A stretch of DNA of 64,000 nt from Bacteroidetes bacterium 37-13 (GCA_001897535.1 MKTC01000018.1:56617-120616); one strand, 5' to 3'; counted from the stretch's first letter, positions 8,202 through 17,178 are shown. Translations and numbers: made by a program. The notes: generated from the letters alone by a model not told the origin.

Positions 8202-9593
8202 CTAATCCCCACTTATTTTATCTAAAATTAAACCCCAAATTTTATTTTTTCCAAGTTGAAAAACACTTGTTAGTTCACGATAGTCATTCAGTTTTATTTT
8301 GTTGGTCTGCTTATAGTTATTAAGCATTTTAAGTGCCTTAAACATCTTGCTGAAATCTGTATCGGGTGTGTGTAATTTTTTTAAGCGTAGAAATTTAGAA
8401 TGCCTTGCAATAAGCTGTGTGGCTGTGTTGTAATCTTTTAATTGAATAAAGCACGCAATTTGTAACATTCGCAGATTCAACTCATCTAACACCATAATAT
8501 TTTTATCGTTCAGCGCGAAGCCTTCATTCACGTATTCCAAAGCTTCTTCGGGTTTGTGATGAAGAAGATAATATTTTGCATATTGAAAGTAAGCGCCCAT
8601 GCGTGGCGAAACCACAATTTCAAACTTTAAACTCAGGTCAAAAATTTCTTTTAAAAGTTGCTCGGCCATTTTAAAGTTGCCTATAATAAGTGCAACATCG
8701 TGGTACAAGCCTAAATGGTAATAGTTGGTATATACAAGCGGATAATGCCTATTCCAAAGTTCGCTGTAAAGTTGAAAGGCTGCGGTGTAGTTGCTTGCGT
8801 TTAAATTGGCTTCTGCCAATGCTCGAATTACATAAACGCGGTCAAATTCCATGAATAAATCAGCACATTCTTCGTATTGCGAAAGAGCGTGCTTTAGGTG
8901 TGTAATTATTTGTTCGCTATTGTTGGTGTAATGTGTGTGGTACCAAGCTAATGTGCAGTGTAATTGATAGTTTGCCTTAGGTAAATTTTTGCCTTTAATT
9001 TGTTTTTCCAATGTGGCAAATTCCTGAAGCAAAATGGGTTCAAATGTTTTTTGCTTTCCTTGCGCGTACATGTATTGCAAGTACACAGAAAGGTGCATTA
9101 AGCTAATTTGCAGTTCTTCATCTTTGCTTTTAATTTTTCTTGTTTTCAAATATTGCTTTGCATAGTGCCATGTTTTATCAGGGTCGTAAAATTCAAAACC
9201 CATTTGCCTGCAAAGTTTAAAGGCTACTAAGTAAAAATAGGATTTGTCTATTTCAATTTTTCCCGAATCAATTTTGCGCTCGTTAATTTTTAGTTCGTGA
9301 TAAATGTGCGTGTGTAAATGTCTTCTGCCTAAAAAAGCAAGTTGTTCTATGATGCTGTCTGTGCCAACTAATTCAAGGCATTTGCCGTATAAAACAGAAG
9401 TGATTTTATCGGCATAAGAACGCGAAAATTGATGGCTTTCAAATATTTCTTGCTCAGCATTTTCGTTGCTTCGGTACTTGCACAAATGTAGTATTACTGT
9501 GCGCTCATTACCTTTCCATTCGTATTCTTTTATCTGCTCAATTTCATCTGGTGTCATTACACAGAGCAGTTCGCGCAAATAGCCCATAGGCAA
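8202..9593 (-). CDS. TPR-like helical repeat protein, unknown function (paralogue of 41114-42526)
   Basis: A 463-residue, largely alpha-helical protein without signal peptide. It has helix pairs of tetratricopeptide type, such as YTAAFQLYSELWNRHYPL and KPEEALEYVNEGFALNDKN. The N-terminal part has a compact domain with SRSYADKITSVLYGKCLELV. The protein at 41114-42526 has the same size, the same N-terminal pattern (SHFDKICSELLQKCYNIL) and a similar short C-terminal tail (KNKIWGLILDKIS here, AAVYGILLNKINE there). The two are probable paralogues with a scaffold or regulatory role. It lies 3 bases beyond the mltD stop on the same strand and is probably co-transcribed with it. Confidence 0.7.
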   Translation of the reverse strand: MPMGYLRELLCVMTPDEIEQIKEYEWKGNERTVILHLCKYRSNENAEQEIFESHQFSRSYADKITSVLYGKCLELVGTDSIIEQLAFLGRRHLHTHIYHELKINERKIDSGKIEIDKSYFYLVAFKLCRQMGFEFYDPDKTWHYAKQYLKTRKIKSKDEELQISLMHLSVYLQYMYAQGKQKTFEPILLQEFATLEKQIKGKNLPKANYQLHCTLAWYHTHYTNNSEQIITHLKHALSQYEECADLFMEFDRVYVIRALAEANLNASNYTAAFQLYSELWNRHYPLVYTNYYHLGLYHDVALIIGNFKMAEQLLKEIFDLSLKFEIVVSPRMGAYFQYAKYYLLHHKPEEALEYVNEGFALNDKNIMVLDELNLRMLQIACFIQLKDYNTATQLIARHSKFLRLKKLHTPDTDFSKMFKALKMLNNYKQTNKIKLNDYRELTSVFQLGKNKIWGLILDKISGD

Positions 9594-9596
9594 AAA

Positions 9597-11309
9597 TTAT
9601 AGTGCAATCTTCAGCACATCGCCTACTTTTATTGGGCGCTGCTGTATAAATTCATTTTCCGATTTAAGTTTTTGAACTGTGAGTCCATCGTATTTTTGAG
9701 TAATAGACCACAAAGTATCTCCTGGCTGAACCACGTATTCAATACAATTGCAATCTTTGTTTATTGTTTTTGAAGGGGCTTGAACGTAAACTACTTTTTC
9801 ACCGGTTTTAATTTTTAGTTTTTGCCCAACATTTATGCGCGATGAGTGTAGTTTATTTTGTCGCATAATTTCACTTGTAGTAGTGTTGTAGCGATCTGCA
9901 ATTTTGCCTAAAACTTCACCGCTTTTTACGGTATGTGTGCTGTAAACAGGTTCATATTTTTTTTCGGTTTTGGCAGGAATGTTTTCGGTTGAAGCGCTTG
10001 CAATTAAAGAATCTGCTTCTGGTGTTGAGTTACTTGCCGTAGCTGTTTGCGGTGTAGTTTGTTCTGCCGAGCTTGGTGCAACTTGTTGTATTATTTTTAG
10101 TTTAGCTCCTGGGTGAATATGGTCGCTGCGCAAGCCGTTCCATTTTTTTAATTCTGCTACTGAGCAAGCATATTTGGCCGCAATTCTTTGTAGCGACCAG
10201 CCTTTTTTTACGATTTCAAAAATGATTTTTGGCGTAGCTGTAATTGCCATCACAACATCTTGTTGCGCCATTAGTGGGTCGTTTAAAATTTCATTTCTGC
10301 GCGCTTCAAAAGTTGAAAAATAGTTTACAGGTAAATTAAGCGGAAATCCATTTTGAGTGAAAGGAACAACTCCTGCACGCAACGAAGGATTTAAAAACTG
10401 CAATTCATCTAACGGAATTTCTATGGTTTTTGCAATATGTGCTAACGAAATTTTGCCTGGCATTTTTATGGTATCAACAGCGTATAATTCACGCTTTGGC
10501 TCGGCAGATTTTAGGCTGTAATCGTTGGCATAAAACATAGCATAAGTTGCTGCAATATAAATTGGCACATAGCTTCTTGTTTCTGCCGGAAGGTAAGGCA
10601 TAATTGTCCAAAAATTTCGTGAGCCACCGGAACGCGCAATAGCTTTATTTACGTTGCCCGGTCCTGAGTTGTATGCTGCTAAAACCAAATGCCAATCGCC
10701 ATAAATATCATACATCTGCTTTAGGTAATTTACTGCGGCTTCGGTGCTGCGTTTTGGGTCGCGCCTTTCGTCCACAAATGAATTTATTTCAAGCCCAAGC
10801 ATTTTGCCTGTACCAAACATCAATTGCCATAAGCCTGTTGCTCCGGCACGCGATACTGCGTGTGGATTCATGGCAGATTCGATTATGGGTAAATATTTTA
10901 GCTCTAACGGCAATCCTTTTTTGTCTAATGCTTCTTCAAAAAGTGGAAAATAGATTTGTGCATTTGCCAACATGCGCGTCATTAAAGCCCTGCGTTTATA
11001 CACAAAAAGGTCTATAAAACTTTTTACTTCACGGGTGTAAGTCATGGGAATTACGGCAGGAATTTCTTGCAATCGCAAAAACATTTCGTTGTCGGTATAG
11101 CGCGGCAGTTGGTCTTGCGGAAAGTTGATGTATTGCTCTAACTCCCACTGCGGAAGATAAAATTTATCTTTGGTGAAAGTAACATAATACATGCTGTCTA
11201 TGTCTTTCATCACAGGGTCTAATTCGCAACGTTCGGTTACAAAATCTTGCGAAAAAGCAACCGAGAATGAACAAAAAAGCGCCCAACAAGAAAAGATTAG
11301 TTTCTTCAT
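9597..11309 (-). CDS. mltD: MltD-like lytic transglycosylase with three LysM domains
   Basis: A 570-residue protein. Residues 1-20 are a signal peptide (cleavage near AFS-QDF). The SLT domain spans about residues 118-235, with the catalytic Glu144 in IIESAMNPHAVSRAGATGLW and the later AAYNSGPGNV motif. Three LysM peptidoglycan-binding domains follow at about residues 363-407, 459-501 and 523-570; the last has the classic VVQPGDTLWSI. It cleaves the glycan strand of peptidoglycan to give 1,6-anhydromuropeptides in the periplasm. The architecture matches MltD of other Bacteroidota. The TPR-like gene downstream is only 3 bases away. Confidence 0.92.
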   Translation of the reverse strand: MKKLIFSCWALFCSFSVAFSQDFVTERCELDPVMKDIDSMYYVTFTKDKFYLPQWELEQYINFPQDQLPRYTDNEMFLRLQEIPAVIPMTYTREVKSFIDLFVYKRRALMTRMLANAQIYFPLFEEALDKKGLPLELKYLPIIESAMNPHAVSRAGATGLWQLMFGTGKMLGLEINSFVDERRDPKRSTEAAVNYLKQMYDIYGDWHLVLAAYNSGPGNVNKAIARSGGSRNFWTIMPYLPAETRSYVPIYIAATYAMFYANDYSLKSAEPKRELYAVDTIKMPGKISLAHIAKTIEIPLDELQFLNPSLRAGVVPFTQNGFPLNLPVNYFSTFEARRNEILNDPLMAQQDVVMAITATPKIIFEIVKKGWSLQRIAAKYACSVAELKKWNGLRSDHIHPGAKLKIIQQVAPSSAEQTTPQTATASNSTPEADSLIASASTENIPAKTEKKYEPVYSTHTVKSGEVLGKIADRYNTTTSEIMRQNKLHSSRINVGQKLKIKTGEKVVYVQAPSKTINKDCNCIEYVVQPGDTLWSITQKYDGLTVQKLKSENEFIQQRPIKVGDVLKIAL

Positions 11310-11530
11310 AACAATTCAAAGATAACATTCAGCCTTCATTCTATAAAGTTTGTCGGCTTTATTCACAAATACTTTGCAAAAAAGGTAAACTCATTTTGTA
11401 CTTAAAAATTGCTTTTTTAACGTTGAAAAATATTGTACTTATTACTATGCAATTCCAGTTTTTGTAGGTTTTGAAAAACTTCAACCAACAGTATAAAAAT
11501 TAGGTTTATTTGCCTCGCGAAAAATTAGGT

Positions 11531-12127
11531 ATGAAAGAGATTTTTAAAATATTTTCGGTTGTAATTTTGCTTGCCGTTGCTGTTGTTTCATGCAAGCAAG
11601 AATTTTCACCCAAGCCAAAGGCATATCCGCGAGTTGTGTTTCCAGAGCGTGGCTATACCTTGTTTTCGCCTGCCGGTTGCCCGTTTCAGTTTGAAGTGCC
11701 TTCGTATGCAAATGTGGTGGAAGACACGATTTACTTCGATAAATTTATCAAGGGAAGTTGTTGGTACAATATTCAAATTCCGGAATTTAATGGCGTGGTG
11801 AACTTTACTTACAAGCCGATAAACAAAGACGAAACGCTCGAAAAGTTAATTGAAGACGCGCATAAGCTTTCGTTCAAACATACCAAACGTGCTGATTATA
11901 TTGACGAAGTAGTGATTCAAAATCCAAATAAAGTTGGCGGTTTGCTTTATGAAGTTGGCGGAGATGCGGCTTCAAATGTTCAGTTTTTTCTCACCGATTC
12001 GGTTCATCATTTTATTCGAGGTGCTTTGTATTTTAACAATACACCCAATGCAGATTCTATGCAGCCGATAGTGAACTTTGTGAAAGAAGATTTGCGCGTG
12101 ATGCTTAAATCTTTCAAGTGGAAATAA
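11531..12127 (+). CDS. gldD: Gliding motility lipoprotein GldD
   Basis: Starting at the ATG at 11531 the protein is 198 residues and begins MKEIFKIFSVVILLAVAVVSC, a lipoprotein signal with Cys21; an upstream TTG start at 11510 would only add seven residues. The mature part shows GldD hallmarks: PRVVFPERGYTLF, CPFQFEVPSYA, CWYNIQIPEFNGVVNFTY, and a C-terminal LRVMLKSFKW. GldD is a lipoprotein required for gliding and associated with the type IX secretion machinery in Flavobacterium johnsoniae. Here it is far from the gldKLMN locus at 48.7-53.5 kb and divergent from mltD. Confidence 0.92.
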   Translation: MKEIFKIFSVVILLAVAVVSCKQEFSPKPKAYPRVVFPERGYTLFSPAGCPFQFEVPSYANVVEDTIYFDKFIKGSCWYNIQIPEFNGVVNFTYKPINKDETLEKLIEDAHKLSFKHTKRADYIDEVVIQNPNKVGGLLYEVGGDAASNVQFFLTDSVHHFIRGALYFNNTPNADSMQPIVNFVKEDLRVMLKSFKWK

Positions 12128-12229
12128 GCTCATTAACAAGGTCGAAAGTGAAAATTTTAGACTGATTTTGAAAAAACTATTTTACTTTTCGCAATAAGAA
12201 AATATGTTTGCAAAAGAAAATTAAAACAC

Positions 12230-12454
12230 ATGTCTAAAGTTATAGGTGGAATTTTTATGGTAGTTGGAACTTTTCTTGCTATCTGGATTGCTTTTTTATG
12301 GGGAAATTCTTCAAATTTTTTGAGCTACAACGACCCTGCAAAATATCAAACATATTTGCAAACAGGTTTGGCAGTTCCTACGCTTATTGCAGTATTCTTA
12401 TTGAGCGTGGGTTCAATTTTTATGTTCGTTGCTAAAGAGCCAAATTTAAAGTAA
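12230..12454 (+). CDS. Small membrane protein, two transmembrane helices
   Basis: A 74-residue protein. Two hydrophobic helices are visible, at about residues 6-25 (IFMVVGTFLAIWIAFLWG) and 45-68 (LAVPTLIAVFLLSVG, SIFMFVA), joined by a polar loop. It ends in KEPNLK and has no recognised family. A good terminator follows at 12485-12526, which supports its being a separate transcription unit. Confidence 0.65.
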   Translation: MSKVIGGIFMVVGTFLAIWIAFLWGNSSNFLSYNDPAKYQTYLQTGLAVPTLIAVFLLSVGSIFMFVAKEPNLK

Positions 12455-12484
12455 GCCGAGTTTAGGTTTTTAAAATAATTGCAC

Positions 12485-12526
12485 AAAAGCCATTCGCTGT
12501 AAAAGTGAGTGGCTTTTATTTTTTGC
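12485..12526 (+). terminator. Intrinsic terminator after the small membrane protein
   Basis: AAAAGCCATTC at 12485-12495 pairs with GAGTGGCTTTT at 12507-12517 with one G-U pair, followed by ATTTTTT. The position just after the stop at 12454 fits a terminator. Confidence 0.7.
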
Positions 12527-12569
12527 ATATTTGAGAAAAGGCGCTTAACCTTAACATACGAAATTTTTT

Positions 12570-12953
12570 ATGGACGAAGAATTACTAAAACAATTAGAAG
12601 AAGATTTAAGCGTTTGCCGCGAATATTTAAGGCAAGTTGCCATTGCTATGCGCAAAGGAGAAGTGAGTAATTATCCGATTTTTATTGCACATCGCGAAGA
12701 AATAGATTTGGGCGTGCCAATTATTCATCGCTCCGAAATGGATTTGTATTGGAGTTTTAGCGCTTCGCACTTAGAAGATTTTGTGAACAAGAAAATAGTT
12801 GTTTTAGAGAAAGTTGATGACTTTAAAAATGCTTATCGCGACCCCGCAATTTATATTTGTGTTTTTGTGGTTGATGCAGCAGAAGGTAGCTTTGTTTCTA
12901 TTCCCTTTGATAAAACCAACTTGCCTCCAAATAGCCAACCGCAACTGAACTAA
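12570..12953 (+). CDS. Conserved protein of unknown function upstream of murF
   Basis: A 127-residue soluble protein without signal peptide. It opens with an acidic helix (MDEELLKQLEEDLSVCREYL) and continues as alpha/beta (YPIFIAHREEIDLGVPI, AIYICVFVVDAAEGSFVSI). The pattern recalls uncharacterised Bacteroidota proteins. murF follows 12 bases later on the same strand, so the two probably form an operon. No function can be proposed beyond that link. Confidence 0.7.
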   Translation: MDEELLKQLEEDLSVCREYLRQVAIAMRKGEVSNYPIFIAHREEIDLGVPIIHRSEMDLYWSFSASHLEDFVNKKIVVLEKVDDFKNAYRDPAIYICVFVVDAAEGSFVSIPFDKTNLPPNSQPQLN

Positions 12954-12965
12954 ACAATATTTTTT

Positions 12966-14237
12966 ATGCGTATTTCTGAACTCTACCAACATTTTAAAAA
13001 CAGTAGTGGAGTAACTACCGATAGCCGGAATATTCAACAAGGTACTATTTTTTTTGCACTTAAAGGCGCAAATTTTAATGGTAATTTGTTTGCAGAAGAA
13101 GCACTTGCAAAAGGTGCAAACTTTGCAGTAGTTGATGAGCAGCAATTTGCTGAAAATGATAAAATTTTGTTGGTTGAAAATGTGCTGGAAACCCTGCAAC
13201 AGCTTGCACTATTTCATCGTAAAAAGTTTTTTGGGAAAGTGATTGCACTTACCGGCAGCAACGGCAAAACCACCACTAAAGAATTAGTGGCAGCAGTGCT
13301 TGCTACAAACTTTTCTACTCGCGCCACAAAAGGCAATTTGAATAATCATATCGGCATTCCGCTCACCTTGCTTTCTATTTCCGCAGAAACTGAATTTGCT
13401 ATTATCGAAATGGGCGCAAACCATCAAAAAGAAATTGAAAGTTATTGCAAGTATGTAGAGCCCGATTTTGGTTTAATCACTAATGTGGGAATGGCACACT
13501 TAGAAGGTTTTGGAGGTTTTGAAGGCGTAGTAAAAGGCAAAACAGAGCTATATCGTTATTTGTCTTCTGCCGGAGGCAAAATATTCTTAAATAGTAACAA
13601 TGAGATACTTTCTGCAAAAGCGGCCGAAGCAGGATTTTCATCTTCTGATATTGTGACATACGGCACTAAGGAAAATAGCTTTTGCCATGCGCAATTAACT
13701 GAAGGAGAGTTTCTTTCTTTTAGTTTAGAAAGCCAAAAAATACATACGAATTTGGTGGGCAACTACAATTTTGAAAACGCTTTAGCGGCATGTTGCATCG
13801 GAAAATATTTTGGTGTTGAATTTCAAAAAGTAAAAACTGCTTTGGAAAATTATGTGCCGGCAAATAACCGTTCGCAGCAAATTGTAAAAGATGGGAATGC
13901 AATTATTTTAGATTGCTACAACGCCAACCCCAGCAGCATGAAAGCAGCAATAGAAAGTTTCGCTAAATCGGAATACACCACTAAAGTGGTAATTCTTGGA
14001 GGAATGAAAGAAATGGGCGAAAGTAGCGCCAGTGTTCATGCTGAAATTGCAGCTTTGGTAAAAGAAAAGCATTTTGCCCAAGTAATTTTTGTAGGAAAAG
14101 AATTTGGGTCAGTGGATTTTGGCAAAAAATTTGAAACCACAGAAGCGGCTCAAACTTGGATTGCTAACCAAAAGTTTAACAACGTACACATTTTAGTGAA
14201 AGGCTCACGCGCTTACCAATTAGAAAAATTGTTTTAA
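12966..14237 (+). CDS. murF: UDP-N-acetylmuramoyl-tripeptide--D-alanyl-D-alanine ligase
   Basis: A 423-residue Mur ligase. The N-terminal domain has VTTDSRNIQQGTIFFALKG, which binds the UMAG precursor. The central ATPase has the P-loop LTGSNGKTTTKEL (about residues 94-106), then GNLNNHIGIPLTLL and IIEMGANHQKEI. The C-terminal domain includes DCYNANPSSMKAAI and VILGGMKEMGE, diagnostic for MurF over MurD/E/C. It adds D-Ala-D-Ala to the muramyl tripeptide in the cytoplasm. It is outside a dcw cluster here, following a small hypothetical gene. Confidence 0.95.
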   Translation: MRISELYQHFKNSSGVTTDSRNIQQGTIFFALKGANFNGNLFAEEALAKGANFAVVDEQQFAENDKILLVENVLETLQQLALFHRKKFFGKVIALTGSNGKTTTKELVAAVLATNFSTRATKGNLNNHIGIPLTLLSISAETEFAIIEMGANHQKEIESYCKYVEPDFGLITNVGMAHLEGFGGFEGVVKGKTELYRYLSSAGGKIFLNSNNEILSAKAAEAGFSSSDIVTYGTKENSFCHAQLTEGEFLSFSLESQKIHTNLVGNYNFENALAACCIGKYFGVEFQKVKTALENYVPANNRSQQIVKDGNAIILDCYNANPSSMKAAIESFAKSEYTTKVVILGGMKEMGESSASVHAEIAALVKEKHFAQVIFVGKEFGSVDFGKKFETTEAAQTWIANQKFNNVHILVKGSRAYQLEKLF

Positions 14238-14282
14238 CCCAAATTAAGCAATAGAAATTTAAGCGAGATGAAATAATACGAA

Positions 14283-14319
14283 AACAAAAAAGGGTTTTAG
14301 CTTTTATGCTAAAACCCTT
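14283..14319 (-). terminator. Intrinsic terminator of the tRNA-Ser/tRNA-Pro transcript
   Basis: AAGGGTTTTAGC at 14319-14308 (minus strand) pairs with GCTAAAACCCTT at 14301-14290 around a six-base loop, followed by a T-rich tract. It is positioned directly after tRNA-Pro. It may also serve murF from the other side. Confidence 0.75.
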
Positions 14320-14330
14320 GGTTCTACTTG

Positions 14331-14405
14331 TCGGGGTAGCAGGATTCGAACCTGCGACCCCCTGCTCCCAAAGCAGGTGCGCTAACCGGGCTGCGCTACA
14401 CCCCG
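14331..14405 (-). tRNA. tRNA-Pro(TGG)
   Basis: On the minus strand the sequence folds as a cloverleaf. The acceptor stem CGGGGTG pairs with a 3' strand ending ACCCCG, and the discriminator is A at 14331. The D arm contains AGC...GGTTAGCGC, and the T arm has GGTTCGAATCC. The anticodon stem CCTGC/GCAGG encloses a loop with TGG. No CCA is encoded, which is usual in Bacteroidota. It lies just downstream of tRNA-Ser in the same transcript. Confidence 0.95.
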
Positions 14406-14427
14406 AAACTAATACCGCTATTTGCAG

Positions 14428-14515
14428 CGGTGAGAGAGGGATTCGAACCCTCGGTACCCTTTTGAAGTACGACAGTTTAGCAAACTGTTGGTTTCGGCCA
14501 CTCACCCATCTCACC
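14428..14515 (-). tRNA. tRNA-Ser(GCT)
   Basis: On the minus strand the 88-base sequence starts GGTGAGA, pairing with a 3' TCTCACC, with discriminator G at 14428 as expected for serine. The anticodon loop TTGCTAA is closed by ACAGT/ACTGT. The long variable arm (GTACTT...GGGTACC) is typical of class II tRNA-Ser. The T arm is GGTTCGAATCC. No CCA is encoded. Confidence 0.95.
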
Positions 14516-14629
14516 GAATTGGCTTCTTTAGAACTACTCCTTCCGCGAAAGGGACGGCAAAAATATAAATATCATTAGGCTATCAAAATGAAAAGCGAAA
14601 AAAATATTTACAAGCTACAATTTATTTTA

Positions 14630-14659
14630 TTGTAAAAGACTTTTGTATTGTTATCTTTG
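14630..14659 (+). promoter_or_regulatory. Promoter of yceD-rpmF
   Basis: TTG at 14630-14632 and TATCTTTG at 14652-14659, 19 bases apart, match the Bacteroidota -33/-7 consensus. The same 14-base -7 block (TATCTTTGCACTCC) recurs at 17447-17460 before the glycogen-synthase-like gene. Confidence 0.7.
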
Positions 14660-14713
14660 CACTCCTTTTTTAAAAACGCTTGCTTTTAGTAGCTAAGTTT
14701 TGAACATGTAAAA

Positions 14714-15259
14714 TTGAATAAAGTGAAAGGGTTGAAGGAGTTTCAAATTCCATTTGTAGGTTTGAAAATTGGTGTTCACGAGTTTAACTATAACTTAAAC
14801 AAGAGTTTTTTTGAACACTTTCCCGATTCGCCCATTGGTAATTGCGAAGTGAACGTGAAACTTGAGTTTGACAAAAAGGAAACGCTCTTTGTACTTAATT
14901 TTTTCATAGATGGAAAAGTAGCTGTAGAGTGCGACCGATGTTTAGCTCCCTACGAAAAGGAAATTTTTGGCGATTATACTTGTTATGTAAAATTGCTCGG
15001 AAATCCTGATGCAGATGCGGAAGACGATGAAATTATTTTTATCGGAAAAGACGAGTCGCATATTGATGTTGCTCAACTTATCTATGAATATGTAGTACTT
15101 TGTTTGCCCATTCAAAAAATACCGTGTGCTGAACCCGGAAAAGATGAAAGATGCAACCAAGCAGTATTAAAATATTTAAACCAGCAGGAGCAAAAAAGCC
15201 ATAATGAACAAGCTTTTGACCCACGTTGGGAAGCCTTGAAAAAACTAAATAAAAATTAG
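14714..15259 (+). CDS. yceD: DUF177 (YceD) family protein
   Basis: A protein of up to 181 residues directly upstream of rpmF, the standard place for YceD. It has EFQIPFVGLKIGVHEFNY near the N-terminus and the Cys-containing core VAVECDRCLAPYEKEI (about residues 73-88), then an acidic stretch and IYEYVVLCLPIQKIP. YceD proteins are linked to 23S rRNA maturation in some bacteria. The start is uncertain: a TTG at 14714 and a GTG at 14723 are both possible, because the only nearby ATG (14706) is followed at once by TAA. Confidence 0.85.
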   Translation: MNKVKGLKEFQIPFVGLKIGVHEFNYNLNKSFFEHFPDSPIGNCEVNVKLEFDKKETLFVLNFFIDGKVAVECDRCLAPYEKEIFGDYTCYVKLLGNPDADAEDDEIIFIGKDESHIDVAQLIYEYVVLCLPIQKIPCAEPGKDERCNQAVLKYLNQQEQKSHNEQAFDPRWEALKKLNKN

Positions 15260-15280
15260 ATAACTTTTAAATTTTAAACA

Positions 15281-15469
15281 ATGCCAAATCCGAAGCACCG
15301 ACATTCAAAAGCACGCAGAGATAAGCGCAGAACGCATTACAAAGCAGAAGCTCCTACTACAGGCGTAGATCAAGCAACTGGTGAAGCTCATTTGTTGCAC
15401 AGAGCTCATTGGAGTGAAGATAAACTTTACTATCGCGGTAAAGTAGTAATTGATAAAAGCGCAAAGTAA
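15281..15469 (+). CDS. rpmF: 50S ribosomal protein L32
   Basis: A 62-residue basic protein beginning [20 protein letters not shown], which is the L32 signature. It lacks the Cys zinc ligands found in some L32 variants (the C-minus form). It follows yceD after 21 bases, and a strong terminator lies at 15494-15522. The operon is a universal arrangement. Confidence 0.97.
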   Translation: MPNPKHRHSKARRDKRRTHYKAEAPTTGVDQATGEAHLLHRAHWSEDKLYYRGKVVIDKSAK

Positions 15470-15493
15470 AATAATAACTTAGCTTAATGTTTT

Positions 15494-15522
15494 GCCTGTT
15501 TGGTTCGCCAAACGGGCTTTTT
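15494..15522 (+). terminator. Intrinsic terminator after rpmF
   Basis: GCCTGTTTGG at 15494-15503 and CCAAACGGGC at 15508-15517 form a 10-bp stem with a single G-U pair, capped by the stable tetraloop TTCG and followed by TTTTT. Confidence 0.92.
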
Positions 15523-15647
15523 GTTTTATACCTACTTCATACATAAATGTACATATATATTGAAAATTACAACATAATAAATTGCCCATTTCTGCCTAAT
15601 AGAATTAGGCTATTACCCCAGATTATGTTTGTTTTTAGCTTGCTATT

Positions 15648-17171
15648 TTAGAATGGATAAGTGCTTTGTGTAACATCAGTATAAGCAATAAGCATTGGCA
15701 TATACATACTGTGGTCTATTTCTTTGCCTGCTCCACCGTACATTGCTGCTGATTTTGGGTCGCCTTTTTGCTCTTTTGCATACGCTACTCCGGCTTTTAA
15801 ATCTTGTTCAAAAAGCTCTACAATGCCTTCGTTGGTTACTTGCGGCCCGGTTACACAAAAGTGAAAAGCATTAGGAAACTGCTGCCCGTTCATTCGCCAA
15901 CCTTTTGTTTTTAAATAATCGTTTACATGGTAAATATTAAATACATCGGAACTAATGGCAGTAATAAATAAAGAACGACCAATAAGTTTTAATTCAGGAA
16001 TAGAATCAACTACCTTTTGAAGCCTTTTGTTTACATCAAATATTTTGCGGGCGCGATTCATGTAGCCTTCTTTGCCATAATGAACCATTGCTGCCCAAGT
16101 TGCAGCAAACAATCCACCAGATTTACTTCCATTAAATCCGGTTGAAACATACACGCCTCCCGGCCAATCTACTTCACCATAATATTGGTATCTGCGCAGC
16201 TGCTCGTTTCTAAACAAAACGGTTGAAGTTCCTTTAAGTGAATAACCGTATTTATGTGTATCGGCAGAAATTGCTGTTACGCCAGGTAGGCGAAAATCAA
16301 AAACAGGGCAGGCAATTCCCAGCGGCTCTGCCCAAGCCAAAATAAAACCACCTAAGCAGCAATCAACATGTAAACCAACGTTGTGTTTCACGGCAATATC
16401 AGAAAGTTTTGAAATTGGGTCAATAATGCCGTGTCCGTAGTTTCCGGCAGAACCCACAATCATCACTGTGTTTGAATTGATTTTACTTTCTAAATCTTGC
16501 ACATCAACTTCGTAGTTACTATCTAATTTTGCTACTACGGTTTTCATGTTTAAATAGTGTGCAGCTTTGTAAAAAGCCGGGTGTGCACTAACGGGAAGCA
16601 CAATTTCAGGTTGTGAAATTCCTTTATCAACGCCCCATTCGCGGTGAACATAAACCGATTGAAAAATACTATCAGTTCCTCCGGTGGTGAGTGAGCCGCA
16701 AGCCTTTTGCTTTGGGTCTCTTTTGTTCACTTCTTCTGCGTGAAAAAGCCCTAAAGTCATCGAAATAATTTCGCCTTCGTATTTGGTGAGCGAAGGGCAA
16801 ACATCGCGCTGTATGGAGTTTACCTGCGAATAATAACCAAAAGCTTCATTCAAAAAATCGTAGTGGTCTTGATCGCCATGATAAAATGAACCTGAAATTT
16901 TTCCACCTTTCCAAGGAGCGCTTTCGGCATCGTGCATTTCTTTTATTTGGCGCAAAACTTCTTGGCGCGAACTGCCTTTTTCGGGCATGTTGTGGTGCGT
17001 TTCGTATTTATCTCTATAAGGAAAAAGAGAATCTACCATCGCTGGGTCGTTGCGCATTTCGTTCATCACTAAATCTATTTTCTTTTCATCGCTCATGCTG
17101 CGCTGCACTGCGCGAGCTACCGATGGAAGATGTTTTACAATCTGCTTTTCAATAAATTTTGCGATAGACAT
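15648..17171 (-). CDS. Sphingosine-1-phosphate lyase-like PLP-dependent enzyme
   Basis: A 507-residue group II PLP decarboxylase-fold enzyme. The motifs follow S1P lyase: GSLTTGGTDSIFQSVYVHR (about residues 159-177), PEIVLPVSAHPAFYKAAHY (about 188-206), LHVDCCLGGF with the PLP-binding Asp270, ISADTHKYGYSLKGTS with the PLP Lys307, and DWPGGVYVSTGFNGSKSGG. S1P lyase splits phosphorylated long-chain bases into a fatty aldehyde and phosphoethanolamine. Many Bacteroidota make sphingolipids, so a catabolic or turnover role is plausible. Unlike the eukaryotic enzyme it has no evident N-terminal membrane anchor. It is a lone gene, with a strong Shine-Dalgarno sequence that is rare in this window. Confidence 0.8.
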   Translation of the reverse strand: MSIAKFIEKQIVKHLPSVARAVQRSMSDEKKIDLVMNEMRNDPAMVDSLFPYRDKYETHHNMPEKGSSRQEVLRQIKEMHDAESAPWKGGKISGSFYHGDQDHYDFLNEAFGYYSQVNSIQRDVCPSLTKYEGEIISMTLGLFHAEEVNKRDPKQKACGSLTTGGTDSIFQSVYVHREWGVDKGISQPEIVLPVSAHPAFYKAAHYLNMKTVVAKLDSNYEVDVQDLESKINSNTVMIVGSAGNYGHGIIDPISKLSDIAVKHNVGLHVDCCLGGFILAWAEPLGIACPVFDFRLPGVTAISADTHKYGYSLKGTSTVLFRNEQLRRYQYYGEVDWPGGVYVSTGFNGSKSGGLFAATWAAMVHYGKEGYMNRARKIFDVNKRLQKVVDSIPELKLIGRSLFITAISSDVFNIYHVNDYLKTKGWRMNGQQFPNAFHFCVTGPQVTNEGIVELFEQDLKAGVAYAKEQKGDPKSAAMYGGAGKEIDHSMYMPMLIAYTDVTQSTYPF

Positions 17172-17178
17172 GATTCTT

